Of a stretch of DNA of 64,000 bases, positions 55,675 through 64,000 are shown one piece after another. Numbering within the stretch: position 1 is the first letter of the stretch; the number at the start of each line of letters is the position of its first letter. The notes beneath the pieces are model-generated. The model was not told the origin of the DNA. It saw only the letters and a program-made list of their open reading frames with translations, and searched no databases. Source of the stretch: Candidatus Desulfofervidaceae bacterium (lineage in GTDB: Bacteria > Desulfobacterota > Desulfofervidia > Desulfofervidales > Desulfofervidaceae); the NCBI GenBank assembly GCA_027064585.1, contig JAMOPI010000028.1:142501-206500 (forward strand). The letters are read 5' to 3'. The position numbers and the translations under genes are program-made.

Positions 55675-55683
55675 GCTAATGTC

Positions 55684-56049
55684 ATGAAGACTTATTTAAA
55701 ACAGCTTTTTTCTTATCAGTGGCATTTAGGGACAGTTGCCTGGTTCTTAATGCGGTTAACAGGTTTAGCCCTGGCCTTTTACCTTTGCCTGCATTTAGTG
55801 GTGATTTTTTATTTTGGCAAATCTCCCCAGATTTTTACTACCTTTTTAGCAGTAAAGGAACATATTTTTATTAAGGTCCTAGAATCATTACTTGTTCTGG
55901 CTGCTTGTTATCATGCAGGCAATGGGTTAAGGCTTATTTTGATTGATTTAGGTATTGGCATCCCTTGGCAAAAGCAATTGTTTGTCGGAGTACTCGTTTT
56001 AACCCTGATTTTGAGTATCATATTCATCTATCCGGTGTGGTATGGTTAG
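55684..56049 (+). CDS. sdhC: Succinate dehydrogenase cytochrome b subunit SdhC
   Basis: Membrane anchor with heme b and quinone site. 121 residues, three membrane helices (about 20-45, 58-85, 97-118). Family features: WFLMRLTGLALAFYL near the N-terminus, and HAGNGLRLILIDLG with the probable heme-ligand histidine. It overlaps sdhD by 8 bp. Confidence 0.85.
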   Translation: MKTYLKQLFSYQWHLGTVAWFLMRLTGLALAFYLCLHLVVIFYFGKSPQIFTTFLAVKEHIFIKVLESLLVLAACYHAGNGLRLILIDLGIGIPWQKQLFVGVLVLTLILSIIFIYPVWYG

Positions 56050-56350
56050 TTGGGTTTGGCAAAGAATTAGTGGACTTGGCTTGGTGGTGGTCTTGTTCAT
56101 TCACCTAGAGGTAGGACACCTTACTCCTCTTTCTTATGAAGCGATAAGCCAGAGACTTTCTGCGCCAGGCTGGAAACTTTTAGATGGAGTTCTTCTACTT
56201 TTAGCCGTCTCTCATGCCTTAAATGGTCTGTGGCAGATTGGGCATGATTATATCGCCAATGAGAAGGCGAAGCATATCTTAAAGGTTTTTTTATGGTGTC
56301 TTGGCCTGGTCCTGATGGGAATAGGACTTGAGGTGCTTTTTAGATGGTAA
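56042..56350 (+). CDS. sdhD: Succinate dehydrogenase membrane anchor SdhD
   Basis: 102 residues, three membrane helices. [17 protein letters not shown] and [16 protein letters not shown] fit the SdhC/SdhD fold. Probable heme or quinone-site histidines are in LFIHLEVGH and SHALNG. It overlaps sdhC by 8 bp and sdhA by 7 bp. Confidence 0.82.
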   Translation: MVSWVWQRISGLGLVVVLFIHLEVGHLTPLSYEAISQRLSAPGWKLLDGVLLLLAVSHALNGLWQIGHDYIANEKAKHILKVFLWCLGLVLMGIGLEVLFRW

Positions 56351-58077
56351 CGCACAGACACGAAATCGTTATCGTTGGCGCGGGCATTGCAGGTTTGGCT
56401 GCTGCCTTAGAGGCAGCCATGGCCGGGCGGGATGTGGCGGTGGTGTCTAAAGTCTTTCCTACCCGCTCACATTCGGTCGCTGCCCAAGGAGGAACAGCTG
56501 CTGCCTTAGGCAACATGGAACCTGATCGCTGGGAGTGGCACTTTTATGACACGGTCAAAGGTAGCGATTTTTTAGGTGACCAAAATGCCCAGGCCCTTTT
56601 TTGCCAGGAAGCCATAGACACAGCCTATTTTTTAGAACACATTGGTGTGCCCTTTAGTCGTACCGAGGATGGTCGTATTCTTCAGCGTTACTTTGGTGGA
56701 CATTACAGCGACTTTGGTCAAGGCCCCCCGGTAAGACGGGCCTGTCTGGCTGCAGATAGAATCGGCCATGTCATGCTTCACACCCTCTTTGGCCAGTGCT
56801 TACGTTATAAAGTGCATTTTTACAGTGAGTTTTTAGTAACCCGCTTATTAATGCATGAAGATGGCTGTGCTGGGGTTTTGGCTTGGGAACTAGTAAAGGG
56901 AGAGTTTCATCTCTTTCAGGCAAAGCTGACCCTTCTTGCCACTGGCGGTTATGCCCGTCTTTTTCAGGTAAGTACTAACGCCGCCATCAATACCGGTGAT
57001 GGCATGGGGATGGTGCTAGAGGCCGGTTTGCCCTTAGAGGACATGGAATTTGTGCAGTTTCATCCTACGGGCCTTTATCCCTGGGGATTCCTCATCAGTG
57101 AAGGGGTAAGGGGAGAGGGAGGACACCTTTTAAACGCTGATGGAGAGCGCTTTATGCAACGTTATGCCCCGGCAAAGATGGAACTTGCTCCTAGAGATGT
57201 TGTTTCTAGGGCCATTCAGTCAGAAATAAATGCTGGTCGGGGAATTGACGGTAAGCCTTATGTCTATTTGGATATTACCCATTTGTCAGAAGAGGTCATT
57301 AAAGAAAAATTACCTCAAATAAGGGAGATGGCTATCAAGTTTGCAGGCATAGATCCTAAAAAAGCGCCTATTCCTGTGGCCCCTTCTGCCCATTACAGCA
57401 TGGGAGGGATTCCAGTCAATGTAGATTGCGAGGTACTGGCTGACGGCAAAAAGGAGGTTGTACCAGGACTCTTTGCAGCAGGTGAATGTGCTTGTGTTTC
57501 TATTCATGGGGCTAATCGTTTAGGAACCAATTCTACGATGGAATGTGCTGTCTTTGGACGTAGGGCTGGTAAACGGATGGCCAAGTTGGCAGAAAAGACC
57601 CGTTTTTTGCCTTTACCTGAAGTCCAAGTGAAAATGGGTCAAGAAGAAATAAAGGCCTTGTTTGAACGTGGTCCCAAGGTAAAAGTAGGTGAGGTGCGAG
57701 AGAAATTACAAGAAAGTATGACCCAGAATTGCGGTATTTTAAGGGGAAAGTCACAGCTTAAACGACAGTTAGACATCTTGCAAGACTTAAAGTCCGCATA
57801 TAAGAATATTGGTCTAAAAGGGTTGCCTGTTGCCTATAATCTGGCCCTTCAAGAGGCCTTGGAATTAAAACACATGCTTAATCTGGCCGAGGCAATTGTG
57901 AGAGGAGCCTTGGCCAGAACCGAAAGTCGGGGTGCCCATTACCGCACAGATTTCCCGAAAAGGGATGATAAAAATTGGCTTAAGCATACCTTGGTCTTTA
58001 TGCAGGAAGAACAGTATCGGCTAGATTATAAACCTGCCGTTATCACTAGCTTTCAGCCAGAGGAGAGGCGGTTTTAA
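56344..58077 (+). CDS. sdhA: Succinate dehydrogenase / fumarate reductase flavoprotein
   Basis: 577 residues with covalent FAD. Dinucleotide fold [14 protein letters not shown]; the flavin-linking histidine is H43 in [11 protein letters not shown]. Catalytic blocks HPTGLYPWG and [10 protein letters not shown], and GANRLGTNS near the C-terminal FAD loop. Two membrane subunits and operon order C-D-A-B favour succinate:quinone oxidoreductase; the direction in the cell (oxidation or fumarate reduction) cannot be decided here. TAATG links it to sdhB. Confidence 0.94.
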   Translation: MVTHRHEIVIVGAGIAGLAAALEAAMAGRDVAVVSKVFPTRSHSVAAQGGTAAALGNMEPDRWEWHFYDTVKGSDFLGDQNAQALFCQEAIDTAYFLEHIGVPFSRTEDGRILQRYFGGHYSDFGQGPPVRRACLAADRIGHVMLHTLFGQCLRYKVHFYSEFLVTRLLMHEDGCAGVLAWELVKGEFHLFQAKLTLLATGGYARLFQVSTNAAINTGDGMGMVLEAGLPLEDMEFVQFHPTGLYPWGFLISEGVRGEGGHLLNADGERFMQRYAPAKMELAPRDVVSRAIQSEINAGRGIDGKPYVYLDITHLSEEVIKEKLPQIREMAIKFAGIDPKKAPIPVAPSAHYSMGGIPVNVDCEVLADGKKEVVPGLFAAGECACVSIHGANRLGTNSTMECAVFGRRAGKRMAKLAEKTRFLPLPEVQVKMGQEEIKALFERGPKVKVGEVREKLQESMTQNCGILRGKSQLKRQLDILQDLKSAYKNIGLKGLPVAYNLALQEALELKHMLNLAEAIVRGALARTESRGAHYRTDFPKRDDKNWLKHTLVFMQEEQYRLDYKPAVITSFQPEERRF

Positions 58078-58763
58078 TGAAGAGGCGGTTTTTCATTCAG
58101 CGTTTTTCTCAAGAAAAAGGATCTTATTGGCAGGAATATGTAATTGATTGTGACCCTACTTGGGTTGTATTGGATGCCTTAGAAGCCATTCACAAGCAAG
58201 ATCCAAGTCTGGCCTATCGTCGCTCGTGTCGGCATGGCATTTGTGGCGCCTGTGCGATAAATATAAATGGAAAAAATAGGCTCGCCTGCGAAACACGCGT
58301 AGCAAACTTACCTGAAAAGATTAGGATTAAACCCTTGCCTGGCTTTCCAGTCATTAGGGATTTAGTGGTAGATTTAAATTTACTTTATCAACATATAGAA
58401 ACAGTCAAACCCTATCTTATTACTCAGACTCCCCCACCAGAAAAAGAGAGATTTCAATCTCCTGAAGACCGCAAAAAACTGGATGGCCTTTATGAGTGCA
58501 TTCTCTGTGGAGCCTGTACTTCTGCCTGTCCTACCTTTTGGGCTAATAGGAATTTTCTTGGTCCTACCGCTTTATTAAAGGCCTGCCTTTTCTTTATGGA
58601 CAGCCGTGATGAGGCTAAGACAGACAGAAAGGCCATTTTAAATTCTCACCCAGGGCTTTGGCAGTGCCATAGTATCTTTAACTGCACTGAGGCCTGTCCC
58701 AAGGGATTAAATCCACTTAGAGCAATTGTAATGCTGCGTAAGAAGATTTTAAGAGGTAAGTAA
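58077..58763 (+). CDS. sdhB: Succinate dehydrogenase iron-sulfur subunit
   Basis: 228 residues. The three cluster motifs are intact: [2Fe-2S] CRHGICGACA plus a later C in RLAC, [4Fe-4S] CILCGACTSACP, and [3Fe-4S] CHSIFNCTEACPKG. It carries electrons from SdhA to the quinone site. Its ATG overlaps the sdhA stop by one base. Converges on the anion transporter gene. Confidence 0.94.
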   Translation: MKRRFFIQRFSQEKGSYWQEYVIDCDPTWVVLDALEAIHKQDPSLAYRRSCRHGICGACAININGKNRLACETRVANLPEKIRIKPLPGFPVIRDLVVDLNLLYQHIETVKPYLITQTPPPEKERFQSPEDRKKLDGLYECILCGACTSACPTFWANRNFLGPTALLKACLFFMDSRDEAKTDRKAILNSHPGLWQCHSIFNCTEACPKGLNPLRAIVMLRKKILRGK

Positions 58764-58766
58764 AAC

Positions 58767-60284
58767 TTATCCTTTTACCCAAGTTGGTAACTCAAACAAG
58801 TTTATCCCCAAGGTCATCTTTCCCCAAATAAAGATGGCACCGGTAATTAGAATAACACCAACGATGTTTAAAATGATGCCGGTCTTGGCCATATCATAGA
58901 CCTTTAAACGCTGTGTGCCAAAAATAATAGCGTTGGGAGGGGTAGCTACAGGTAACATAAAGGCACAAGAGGCGGAAAGGGTTGCCGGAATCATAAGAAG
59001 GAGAGGATTGGCCTTAATCGCTAGACTGACCGAGGCCAAAATTGGTAATATCATCTGGGTAGTGGCCGTATTAGAGGTTAATTCGGTCAAAAAGGTCATC
59101 ATTGTACAGATGGTTGCAACAATAAAAAGCACGCTAAAATGAGAAAGACTATTTAACTGCTGGCCAATCCATACCGAAAGACCTGATTGTTTAAACCCAG
59201 CTGCTAGGGCAAAACCACCACCAAAGAGCAGGACAATACCCCAAGGAAGTCTAGAGGCCGTTTCCCAGTTCATAATCATTTCTTTGGTCTTTCTAGCGGG
59301 AATAAAAAAGAGAGGGATGGCAAAGGCGATGGCTACCGTACCGTCGTCTATAAACTTGGGTTTAGGAAAAAGAGATGACCAACCTTTGATGTGAAAGGAA
59401 CCAAGATTAATATCCTTACGGAAAAGCCAAAGCAAACAGACAATAAGGAAGTCTAAAAATACTACCCATTCCTCAAAACTCATCTTTCCTAATTTTTGAT
59501 ATTCTTGCTTGAAGATATCAAGGTTAGTTGAAAAGCGCACGCCGCGGGCAAACATCGCCGTCAAGAGTAGCCAGGTACAAAGTAGAAAAACAAAAGATAC
59601 AGGTAAGGCAAAAATCATCCAGCGAGCAAAGGAAATTTCTGGAGCCTTGGGGAAGGTAATAGAAAATATCTTGGCCAAGGCCAGGTTAGGAGGAGTACCT
59701 ATAAGAGTGGCCATACCACCAATAGAAGCAGCATAAGCAATGCTTAAAAGCATTCCTGTAGCAAAACGACCAACCAATTCTGGCGTAAAATTTTCTTCTA
59801 GTTTTAAAATGATGGCCATGGCAATAGGGACCATGATCATCGTTGTAGCTGTATTGGAAATCCACATAGAAAGAAAGGCTGTAGCACCCATAAAGCCAAG
59901 GATAATGCGTTTAGGACTCACGCCAATGGCGAGGATGATCTTTAAGGCAATGCGTTTATGCAATTGCCACCGCTGCATAGCCAGGGCGAGGATGAAACCG
60001 CCAATAAAGAGAAAGATGATGTTATTAAAATAATAAGAGGCTACGGCCTTGCCCTTCATGATGCCCAAAAAGGGGAAAAGGGCAACCGGCAAAAGGGCCG
60101 TAACGGCCAAGGGGACAGCCTCTGTGATCCACCATACAGCCATCAAAAAGGCCACGGCCGCCGTGCGGGTAACCTCCGGATGGCCAGGTTTGAGATCAAA
60201 AAAGAGCATGAGGATAAGACTAAATAAAGGCCCTAAAATCAGGGCTAGCACCTGAATAAAATGAAATTTTTTATCAGAAGACAT
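58767..60284 (-). CDS. DASS/SLC13-family sodium:anion symporter
   Basis: 505 residues with 11-12 membrane helices. The two SNT-type substrate/sodium loops are visible (WISNTATTMIMVPIA and ELTSNTATTQMILPI), as is WITEAVPLAVTALLP near the N-terminus. DASS proteins carry succinate, malate, fumarate or sulfate. Position tail-to-tail with sdhCDAB favours C4-dicarboxylates, but sulfate cannot be excluded. Ribosome site AAGGA before the ATG. Confidence 0.88.
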   Translation of the reverse strand: MSSDKKFHFIQVLALILGPLFSLILMLFFDLKPGHPEVTRTAAVAFLMAVWWITEAVPLAVTALLPVALFPFLGIMKGKAVASYYFNNIIFLFIGGFILALAMQRWQLHKRIALKIILAIGVSPKRIILGFMGATAFLSMWISNTATTMIMVPIAMAIILKLEENFTPELVGRFATGMLLSIAYAASIGGMATLIGTPPNLALAKIFSITFPKAPEISFARWMIFALPVSFVFLLCTWLLLTAMFARGVRFSTNLDIFKQEYQKLGKMSFEEWVVFLDFLIVCLLWLFRKDINLGSFHIKGWSSLFPKPKFIDDGTVAIAFAIPLFFIPARKTKEMIMNWETASRLPWGIVLLFGGGFALAAGFKQSGLSVWIGQQLNSLSHFSVLFIVATICTMMTFLTELTSNTATTQMILPILASVSLAIKANPLLLMIPATLSASCAFMLPVATPPNAIIFGTQRLKVYDMAKTGIILNIVGVILITGAIFIWGKMTLGINLFELPTWVKG

Positions 60285-60315
60285 TGTCCTTATTTACCTT
60301 TAAGAATTTACCTAA

Positions 60316-60344
60316 AACTTATAAAAGGGCGAGAAAAAAGTCAA
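60316..60344 (-). promoter_or_regulatory. Promoter of the anion symporter
   Basis: On the minus strand TTGACT, a 17-bp spacer and TAAGTT, with a leader of about 25 bases containing AAGGA before the ATG at 60284. Confidence 0.5.
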
Positions 60345-60368
60345 GTTTTTTCCAATAAATGGTTAAAA

Positions 60369-62228
60369 TCAAGGATTAGCGATTATTTCTTTATCTTTTA
60401 GGCCTGGTTTCTTAAAATTAAAAACAACTTTGCGCCAACCGCCTTTTTTCAAACTATAATAGCTTTGGAAGGATGAAAATTTATATAATTCCCTCTTTAT
60501 TTTTAATGTAGTCGTCTTTTCAAATTTTTCAAACTCTCCAGTTTCTTCATTATAATTAGTAATGGCAAAATCTGTTGGATGCTTATAACTGGCAATATTT
60601 TTTAGACATTGCCTAATTTCTTTATAGATTACTTCATAAATGTTTTCCCAAGAAAACTCTAGGCCCTGCTCTTTGAGGTAGGCTTTAAGAGTTTTAGCAT
60701 GAGGGACGATAAAAGCTACTACCCTTTCTCCTTGATGTTCTTTGTGACCCAAAACAAGAGATTCATAGATGAGGGGACTTTCGTTTAATATTTCCTCTAC
60801 CTCTTCTGGATGGACATTTTTTCCTTCTGGTGTGACAATGACATACTTACTTCTACCAGTAATATAAACATTTCCCTCTGCATCCCTTTTGGCCAAATCA
60901 CCTGTTTTAAACCAGCGTTCGCCGTTAATATAGATAAAGACCTTTTTGTTTGCCTCTTCGTCTTGATAATAGCCAGGCATAAGAATCGGACCAGAAACAA
61001 CCAACTCTCCTTCTTTTGCCCCTAGATTAGCATAAAGCCCCTTTTGCGGTACATCAATTAATTCTACCTTTACCCCCTCTATGGGAGGGCCAATGGAGCC
61101 GGCATACTTTTCATAGTAATGGGTAAAATAAAACCGCCACTTAGAATAGGGTTGGATACAACCTATGGGAGATAACTCGCTCATTCCCCATCCCTGGATG
61201 AGAGGAAAGCCTAAAAGGAAATAGTTAAGGGCAAGTTCTGGCGGAAGATAAGCACCACCGCTGACAAAGAGGCGGATTTTGCCTCCGAATTGTTTATGTA
61301 ACTGCCGAAAAACTAATCGTCCAATATTAACACCTGTTTTTTCTTTAACCTTCTTTACTAGGTTTAAGGCCTTTTGCCGTTTTTCCCATTTGCCTTGTCG
61401 TTTTACCTCATTTTCTATACGTGCAAGAAGGACATGGAATAACCTGGGTACACCAATAAAGACGGTAGGCTTCTTTTCCTGAAAGGCCTTTAAGACACGA
61501 GTTTTATTATTTTCTAATACCACGGGGATACCTTTATACAAAGGAATAAAAAAACCGGCCGTGAGCCCAAAGGTGTGGTGCATAGGAAGGACAAGAAGCA
61601 TTTTGTCTTTAGAAAGGATGTGAATACGTTTACAAGAAGCAATAATATCGCTAACAAAGTTGCCGTGGGTAAGCATCACGGCCTTAGCTGCCCCTGTAGT
61701 ACCAGAAGTAAAGACAATAGAAGCCAAGTCATTCTTGTTTATTTTTGTCTTAAGATAAGTTGCTTGAATTTCTTGATCCGTTTGCCTAAGAGTTGAAAGA
61801 CTATCTTTTTCTTGTAAAAAGGGATCAAAACTATAAATATGGTAGTGCTTTTTCTTTTCTAGCTCCTTAAGTTGAGGAAGGAAGGAAAAAGAGACAAAAA
61901 TATGTTTTGCCTCTACCCGTTTAATCTGCTTGTGTAACTCCTTAGTTTTTAATTCCTTATCTAAAGGGACAACTACCCATCCTCCTAAAACAATGGCCAG
62001 ATAACAAACAATCCAACCAGGTGAATTTTCCCCTAGGAGGATAATTCTCTCCCCTTTCTTTAAACCTAGTCTTATAAGGCCGGCCCCTAACGGGGTAACA
62101 AGGTCAAAAATTTCCTGATAAGTAAAAGATAGATATTTCTGCCCATCCCAAATTTCTACGCAAGTTGCATGGGGCTTTTTGCGAACAGTCTGTTGAAAAA
62201 TATCCTTTAAAGTGTTTAAATGTTTCAT
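60369..62228 (-). CDS. Long-chain acyl-CoA synthetase (AMP-binding)
   Basis: 619 residues. P-loop-like motif FTSGTTGAAKAVMLTHGN; GWGMSELSP; and the C-terminal YITGRSKYVIVTPEGKNVHP hinge block, all typical of FadD-type long-chain synthetases. It activates fatty acids with ATP and CoA for oxidation or lipid synthesis. Divergent from the DUF3419-like gene, with only 37 bases between start codons. No signal or membrane segment. Confidence 0.9.
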   Translation of the reverse strand: MKHLNTLKDIFQQTVRKKPHATCVEIWDGQKYLSFTYQEIFDLVTPLGAGLIRLGLKKGERIILLGENSPGWIVCYLAIVLGGWVVVPLDKELKTKELHKQIKRVEAKHIFVSFSFLPQLKELEKKKHYHIYSFDPFLQEKDSLSTLRQTDQEIQATYLKTKINKNDLASIVFTSGTTGAAKAVMLTHGNFVSDIIASCKRIHILSKDKMLLVLPMHHTFGLTAGFFIPLYKGIPVVLENNKTRVLKAFQEKKPTVFIGVPRLFHVLLARIENEVKRQGKWEKRQKALNLVKKVKEKTGVNIGRLVFRQLHKQFGGKIRLFVSGGAYLPPELALNYFLLGFPLIQGWGMSELSPIGCIQPYSKWRFYFTHYYEKYAGSIGPPIEGVKVELIDVPQKGLYANLGAKEGELVVSGPILMPGYYQDEEANKKVFIYINGERWFKTGDLAKRDAEGNVYITGRSKYVIVTPEGKNVHPEEVEEILNESPLIYESLVLGHKEHQGERVVAFIVPHAKTLKAYLKEQGLEFSWENIYEVIYKEIRQCLKNIASYKHPTDFAITNYNEETGEFEKFEKTTTLKIKRELYKFSSFQSYYSLKKGGWRKVVFNFKKPGLKDKEIIANP

Positions 62229-62265
62229 AAATACTACCTTTACCTAGCGCCCATTTTGACAGAAA

Positions 62266-63186
62266 GTGAAAAATAAGGCAAGTTTATTTACCTGTAAATA
62301 TGGTACGTACTCAGAAAGGTTGTCCTTTAAAAGTAAAAGTGGGTTTGATGTAAATTCTTCCCCTTATGTTCTAGCAACGGATTTTCCTTTTTTGGTGTGG
62401 TCACAATTGCCCTGGCAGGGGAAAAAGGTGTTTATTATTGCTGATTCAGGGGACAACATCTTTACCCTTTGGCCCTTAGGAGTAAAAGAAATCATTGCTG
62501 TAGATATTGCTCAAAAGGCGTGTTTTCTTAATGAACTGAAGGGAGTAGCTTTAAAGGAGCTTGATTTTACAAGCTTTCGGATCCTTTTTGCCCCGACGTT
62601 TAAAAATCCTTTCTTCCCAGAGGTAACCCTAGCAGATAAACAGAGCATTTATTTTAGACTGCGTGATTTCCTTTCAGAAAAGACCCGTCAGTGGCTGGAT
62701 GAAGAAATAAGTAAAGATAGATTTCCCGTCCCTAATTGGCGAGAGGTAAGTTTTGCCCATTTGATTCCCCACTTTACTAATGAAGCAGCCTTTAAGGTAA
62801 CCCAAAAGGCCTTTAAGCCATATCCTGTTTTTAACCTTCCGCTTGAAATGGCTTTGAAGGAACTGAAAGCTGAGTATGACTTTATTTACCTCTCCAATAT
62901 TTCCGAATACATCAAACAGGAGTTAAGGGCTGAAGACAAAGATGAGGAAATTATATCTACCTTAGAAGAACTCTATACCCTTGCCTTTAGGAGATTAAGG
63001 CCTGGGGGATATATTTTGTTCTACAGTTTTGGCAATGCTATTTCCCAACCCAGTTTGATTGTTGAAGAAAAAAAGATTGCTACCAAGCTGGGTTTAAATT
63101 TAAAGACAATTTCCATTGTTTTTTCTACTCCCCTAATCAAAGATTCTCATTTTGTACATACCTTAGGAATAATGACTGAAGAATAA
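62266..63186 (+). CDS. DUF3419 (BtaA-like) SAM-dependent protein
   Basis: 306 residues from a GTG start. The pattern IADSGDNIFTLWPLGVKE-IIAVDI followed by QKACFLNELKGVALKEL is the modified SAM-binding site of DUF3419/BtaA proteins. C-terminal blocks YLSNISEYI and RPGGYILFYSFG are methyltransferase-like. BtaA moves the 3-amino-3-carboxypropyl group of SAM to diacylglycerol, the first step of betaine lipid synthesis; no BtaB is seen next to it. Function as a lipid enzyme is suggested by family and the acyl-CoA synthetase neighbour only. Confidence 0.68.
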   Translation: MKNKASLFTCKYGTYSERLSFKSKSGFDVNSSPYVLATDFPFLVWSQLPWQGKKVFIIADSGDNIFTLWPLGVKEIIAVDIAQKACFLNELKGVALKELDFTSFRILFAPTFKNPFFPEVTLADKQSIYFRLRDFLSEKTRQWLDEEISKDRFPVPNWREVSFAHLIPHFTNEAAFKVTQKAFKPYPVFNLPLEMALKELKAEYDFIYLSNISEYIKQELRAEDKDEEIISTLEELYTLAFRRLRPGGYILFYSFGNAISQPSLIVEEKKIATKLGLNLKTISIVFSTPLIKDSHFVHTLGIMTEE

Positions 63187-63253
63187 AAAATGAGGAAGAA
63201 AAGCCTAGCCTCACTCAGTGCGGTGTTAGGAAGTGGTTCTAAGAAGGAATATT

Positions 63254-63760
63254 CTAAAAATGCGTTAATAAAATCCTTTTTATCCGCTCCTGGAGGGCAA
63301 AAATAACATCCATTTCCTGGCCAGCAATTTGTTGTAAGGTAACGATTTCTTCGTGTGGAATTTTTTTAAGAATACGATCACAAAGGTAGTTGATGCAAAT
63401 AATTTCTCTTGCCCATAACAAACAGCCTTTGGGTCCCAAAAAATAACAGCCTTCTGGATAAAGACGCTTTTGGGGCAAATCTACGCCTAGAAGCTTGTTA
63501 ATTAAAAGTATTACGCCATCAAACTTGCGGTCTATCTTTTTTAAACAACAACTACCCTCTGTTAAGGCACATTCCCGACATATATCTGGGATGCCAAGTT
63601 CTCTCATCTTTTGCCAGGTAGCCTGGTTGGCCTCTTTAAATGCCTCTAACAGCCGTTTGACTGCTTTGTCCGCTAAAAGAATATCTTTGGCCTTTTTAAA
63701 GGCTGCTTCAGCCCAAGCAATTTTGGCCTCGGTTGGAGAATCAATCCTGACAATTTCCAT
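63254..63760 (-). CDS. Cysteine-rich protein, unknown
   Basis: 168 residues from an ATG preceded by GGAGAG (the frame extends 14 codons more). The N-terminal half is helical. The C-terminal half holds seven or more cysteines: CRECALTEGSCCLKK, GCYFLGPKGC and ICINYLC, a spacing that suggests a metal or iron-sulfur site. It resembles YkgJ-type proteins loosely but I cannot place it. It converges with the DUF3419-like gene. Confidence 0.7.
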   Translation of the reverse strand: MEIVRIDSPTEAKIAWAEAAFKKAKDILLADKAVKRLLEAFKEANQATWQKMRELGIPDICRECALTEGSCCLKKIDRKFDGVILLINKLLGVDLPQKRLYPEGCYFLGPKGCLLWAREIICINYLCDRILKKIPHEEIVTLQQIAGQEMDVIFALQERIKRILLTHF

Positions 63761-63822
63761 CTTTCTCTCCTTTGAAGACATTTTAACAAAAAAATTTAGC
63801 AAAGAGCAAGTTAAGGAAACGC

Positions 63823-63851
63823 TTGCAAGCTAATATTCCCTATGTCATAAT
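63823..63851 (+). promoter_or_regulatory. Promoter of the right-edge Uma2 gene
   Basis: TTGCAA, a 17-bp spacer and CATAAT, followed by a leader of about 28 bases with GGGAG before the ATG at 63886. Confidence 0.45.
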
Positions 63852-63885
63852 GTTTTGTACAATAAATTTAAGGGAGATTACATTT

Positions 63886-64000
63886 ATGCCCTTAGCTAAA
63901 AGGCTTGAACAGAAATATACCTACTATGACTACCTCAACTGGTCTGATGATAAAAGGTGGGAAATTATTGACGGTGAAGTTTATTGTATGAGCCCTTCAC
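63886..64000 (+). CDS. Uma2-family protein, truncated by window edge
   Basis: The first 38 residues only. YTYYDYLNWSDDKRWEIIDG followed by VYCMSPS matches the N-terminus of the Uma2-type protein at 20601 ([22 protein letters not shown]). GGGAG lies 9-13 bases before the ATG. The catalytic part lies beyond the window. Confidence 0.75.
   Translation, partial: MPLAKRLEQKYTYYDYLNWSDDKRWEIIDGEVYCMSPS

Noticed and set aside
63187-63253. Terminator between the DUF3419-like gene and the cysteine-rich gene
   Set aside because: The hairpin is interrupted by mismatches and lacks a T-run on the plus side; too weak to call.

Overview
The window looks like a contiguous piece of a diderm (Gram-negative) bacterial chromosome, most consistent with a thermophilic, anaerobic Desulfobacterota-type organism; a Candidatus Desulfofervidus-like lineage is only a guess. 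The rRNA is visibly far richer in G+C than the AT-leaning protein genes, which is the usual sign of thermophily. LptF/LptG and a dTDP-rhamnose operon indicate an LPS outer membrane. A ThiD-ThiN fusion, a PurS-PurL fusion, TSUP permeases with PEP-synthase-like enzymes, and many ordinary housekeeping genes fit that assignment. The window starts inside a 23S rRNA gene.

Layout. 1-2.7 kb: 3' part of 23S and a complete 5S rRNA. 2.7-7.9 kb: lptFG (minus), thiDN-thiC (plus), HU (minus). 8-12 kb: an unknown gene and purSL. 12-15.5 kb: rfbB-rfbC-rfbA-rfbD (minus). 15.6-18.8 kb: a YkuK-like gene, then rplM-rpsI-argC-truA (minus). 18.9-19.5 kb: an insertion element remnant. 19.5-25 kb: ispG, a Uma2-type gene, proS and rel/spoT. 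25-28.4 kb: tRNA-Thr, tRNA-Ala, hisB, hisA, purM, DUF523 and rpmB (minus). 28.4-30.6 kb: purQ, a 53-residue ORF and hemW. 30.7-36.4 kb: a chemosensory-type cluster (PilZ, CheX-like, CheY, CheX/CBS fusion, CheA with two HPt domains). 36.5-39.8 kb: rpsB-tsf-pyrH-frr-usp. 39.8-52.6 kb: a minus-strand cluster of two TSUP permeases, two PEP-synthase-like proteins with an unfamiliar C-terminal region, a stand-alone receiver, two Usp proteins, a membrane-anchored extracytoplasmic protein, and a sigma-54-type two-component pair. 52.6-55.7 kb: repeat elements around uvrB. 55.7-60.3 kb: sdhCDAB and a DASS anion transporter. 60.4-64 kb: acyl-CoA synthetase, a DUF3419-like gene, a cysteine-rich protein and the start of another Uma2 gene.

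The most unusual region is 39.8-52.6 kb. Two PEP-synthase-like proteins keep the ATP-grasp and phosphohistidine domains but lack the PEP/pyruvate TIM barrel. They flank a receiver protein and sit downstream of a TSUP permease. A sigma-54-like promoter with upstream repeats lies between this half and the histidine kinase/NtrC half. A related palindrome covers the predicted transcription start of the other half, so both halves may answer to one regulator. I propose a histidine-phosphate signalling or dikinase module coupled to sulfur-oxyanion or organic-anion export; the substrate and acceptor cannot be read from the sequence.

Two further themes run through the window. First, many operon-leading genes (thiDN, the gene at 8.05 kb, the YkuK-like gene, ispG, purQ, uvrB, sdhC) have a 17-bp-spaced promoter whose -10 box ends only 6-9 bases before the start codon, with no Shine-Dalgarno sequence, suggesting leaderless mRNAs. 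Second, a family of short elements with about 17-bp terminal inverted repeats (18.9, 52.6, 52.9 and 55.2 kb) lies within 3-24 bases of the -35 boxes of rplM, ispG, uvrB and sdhC.
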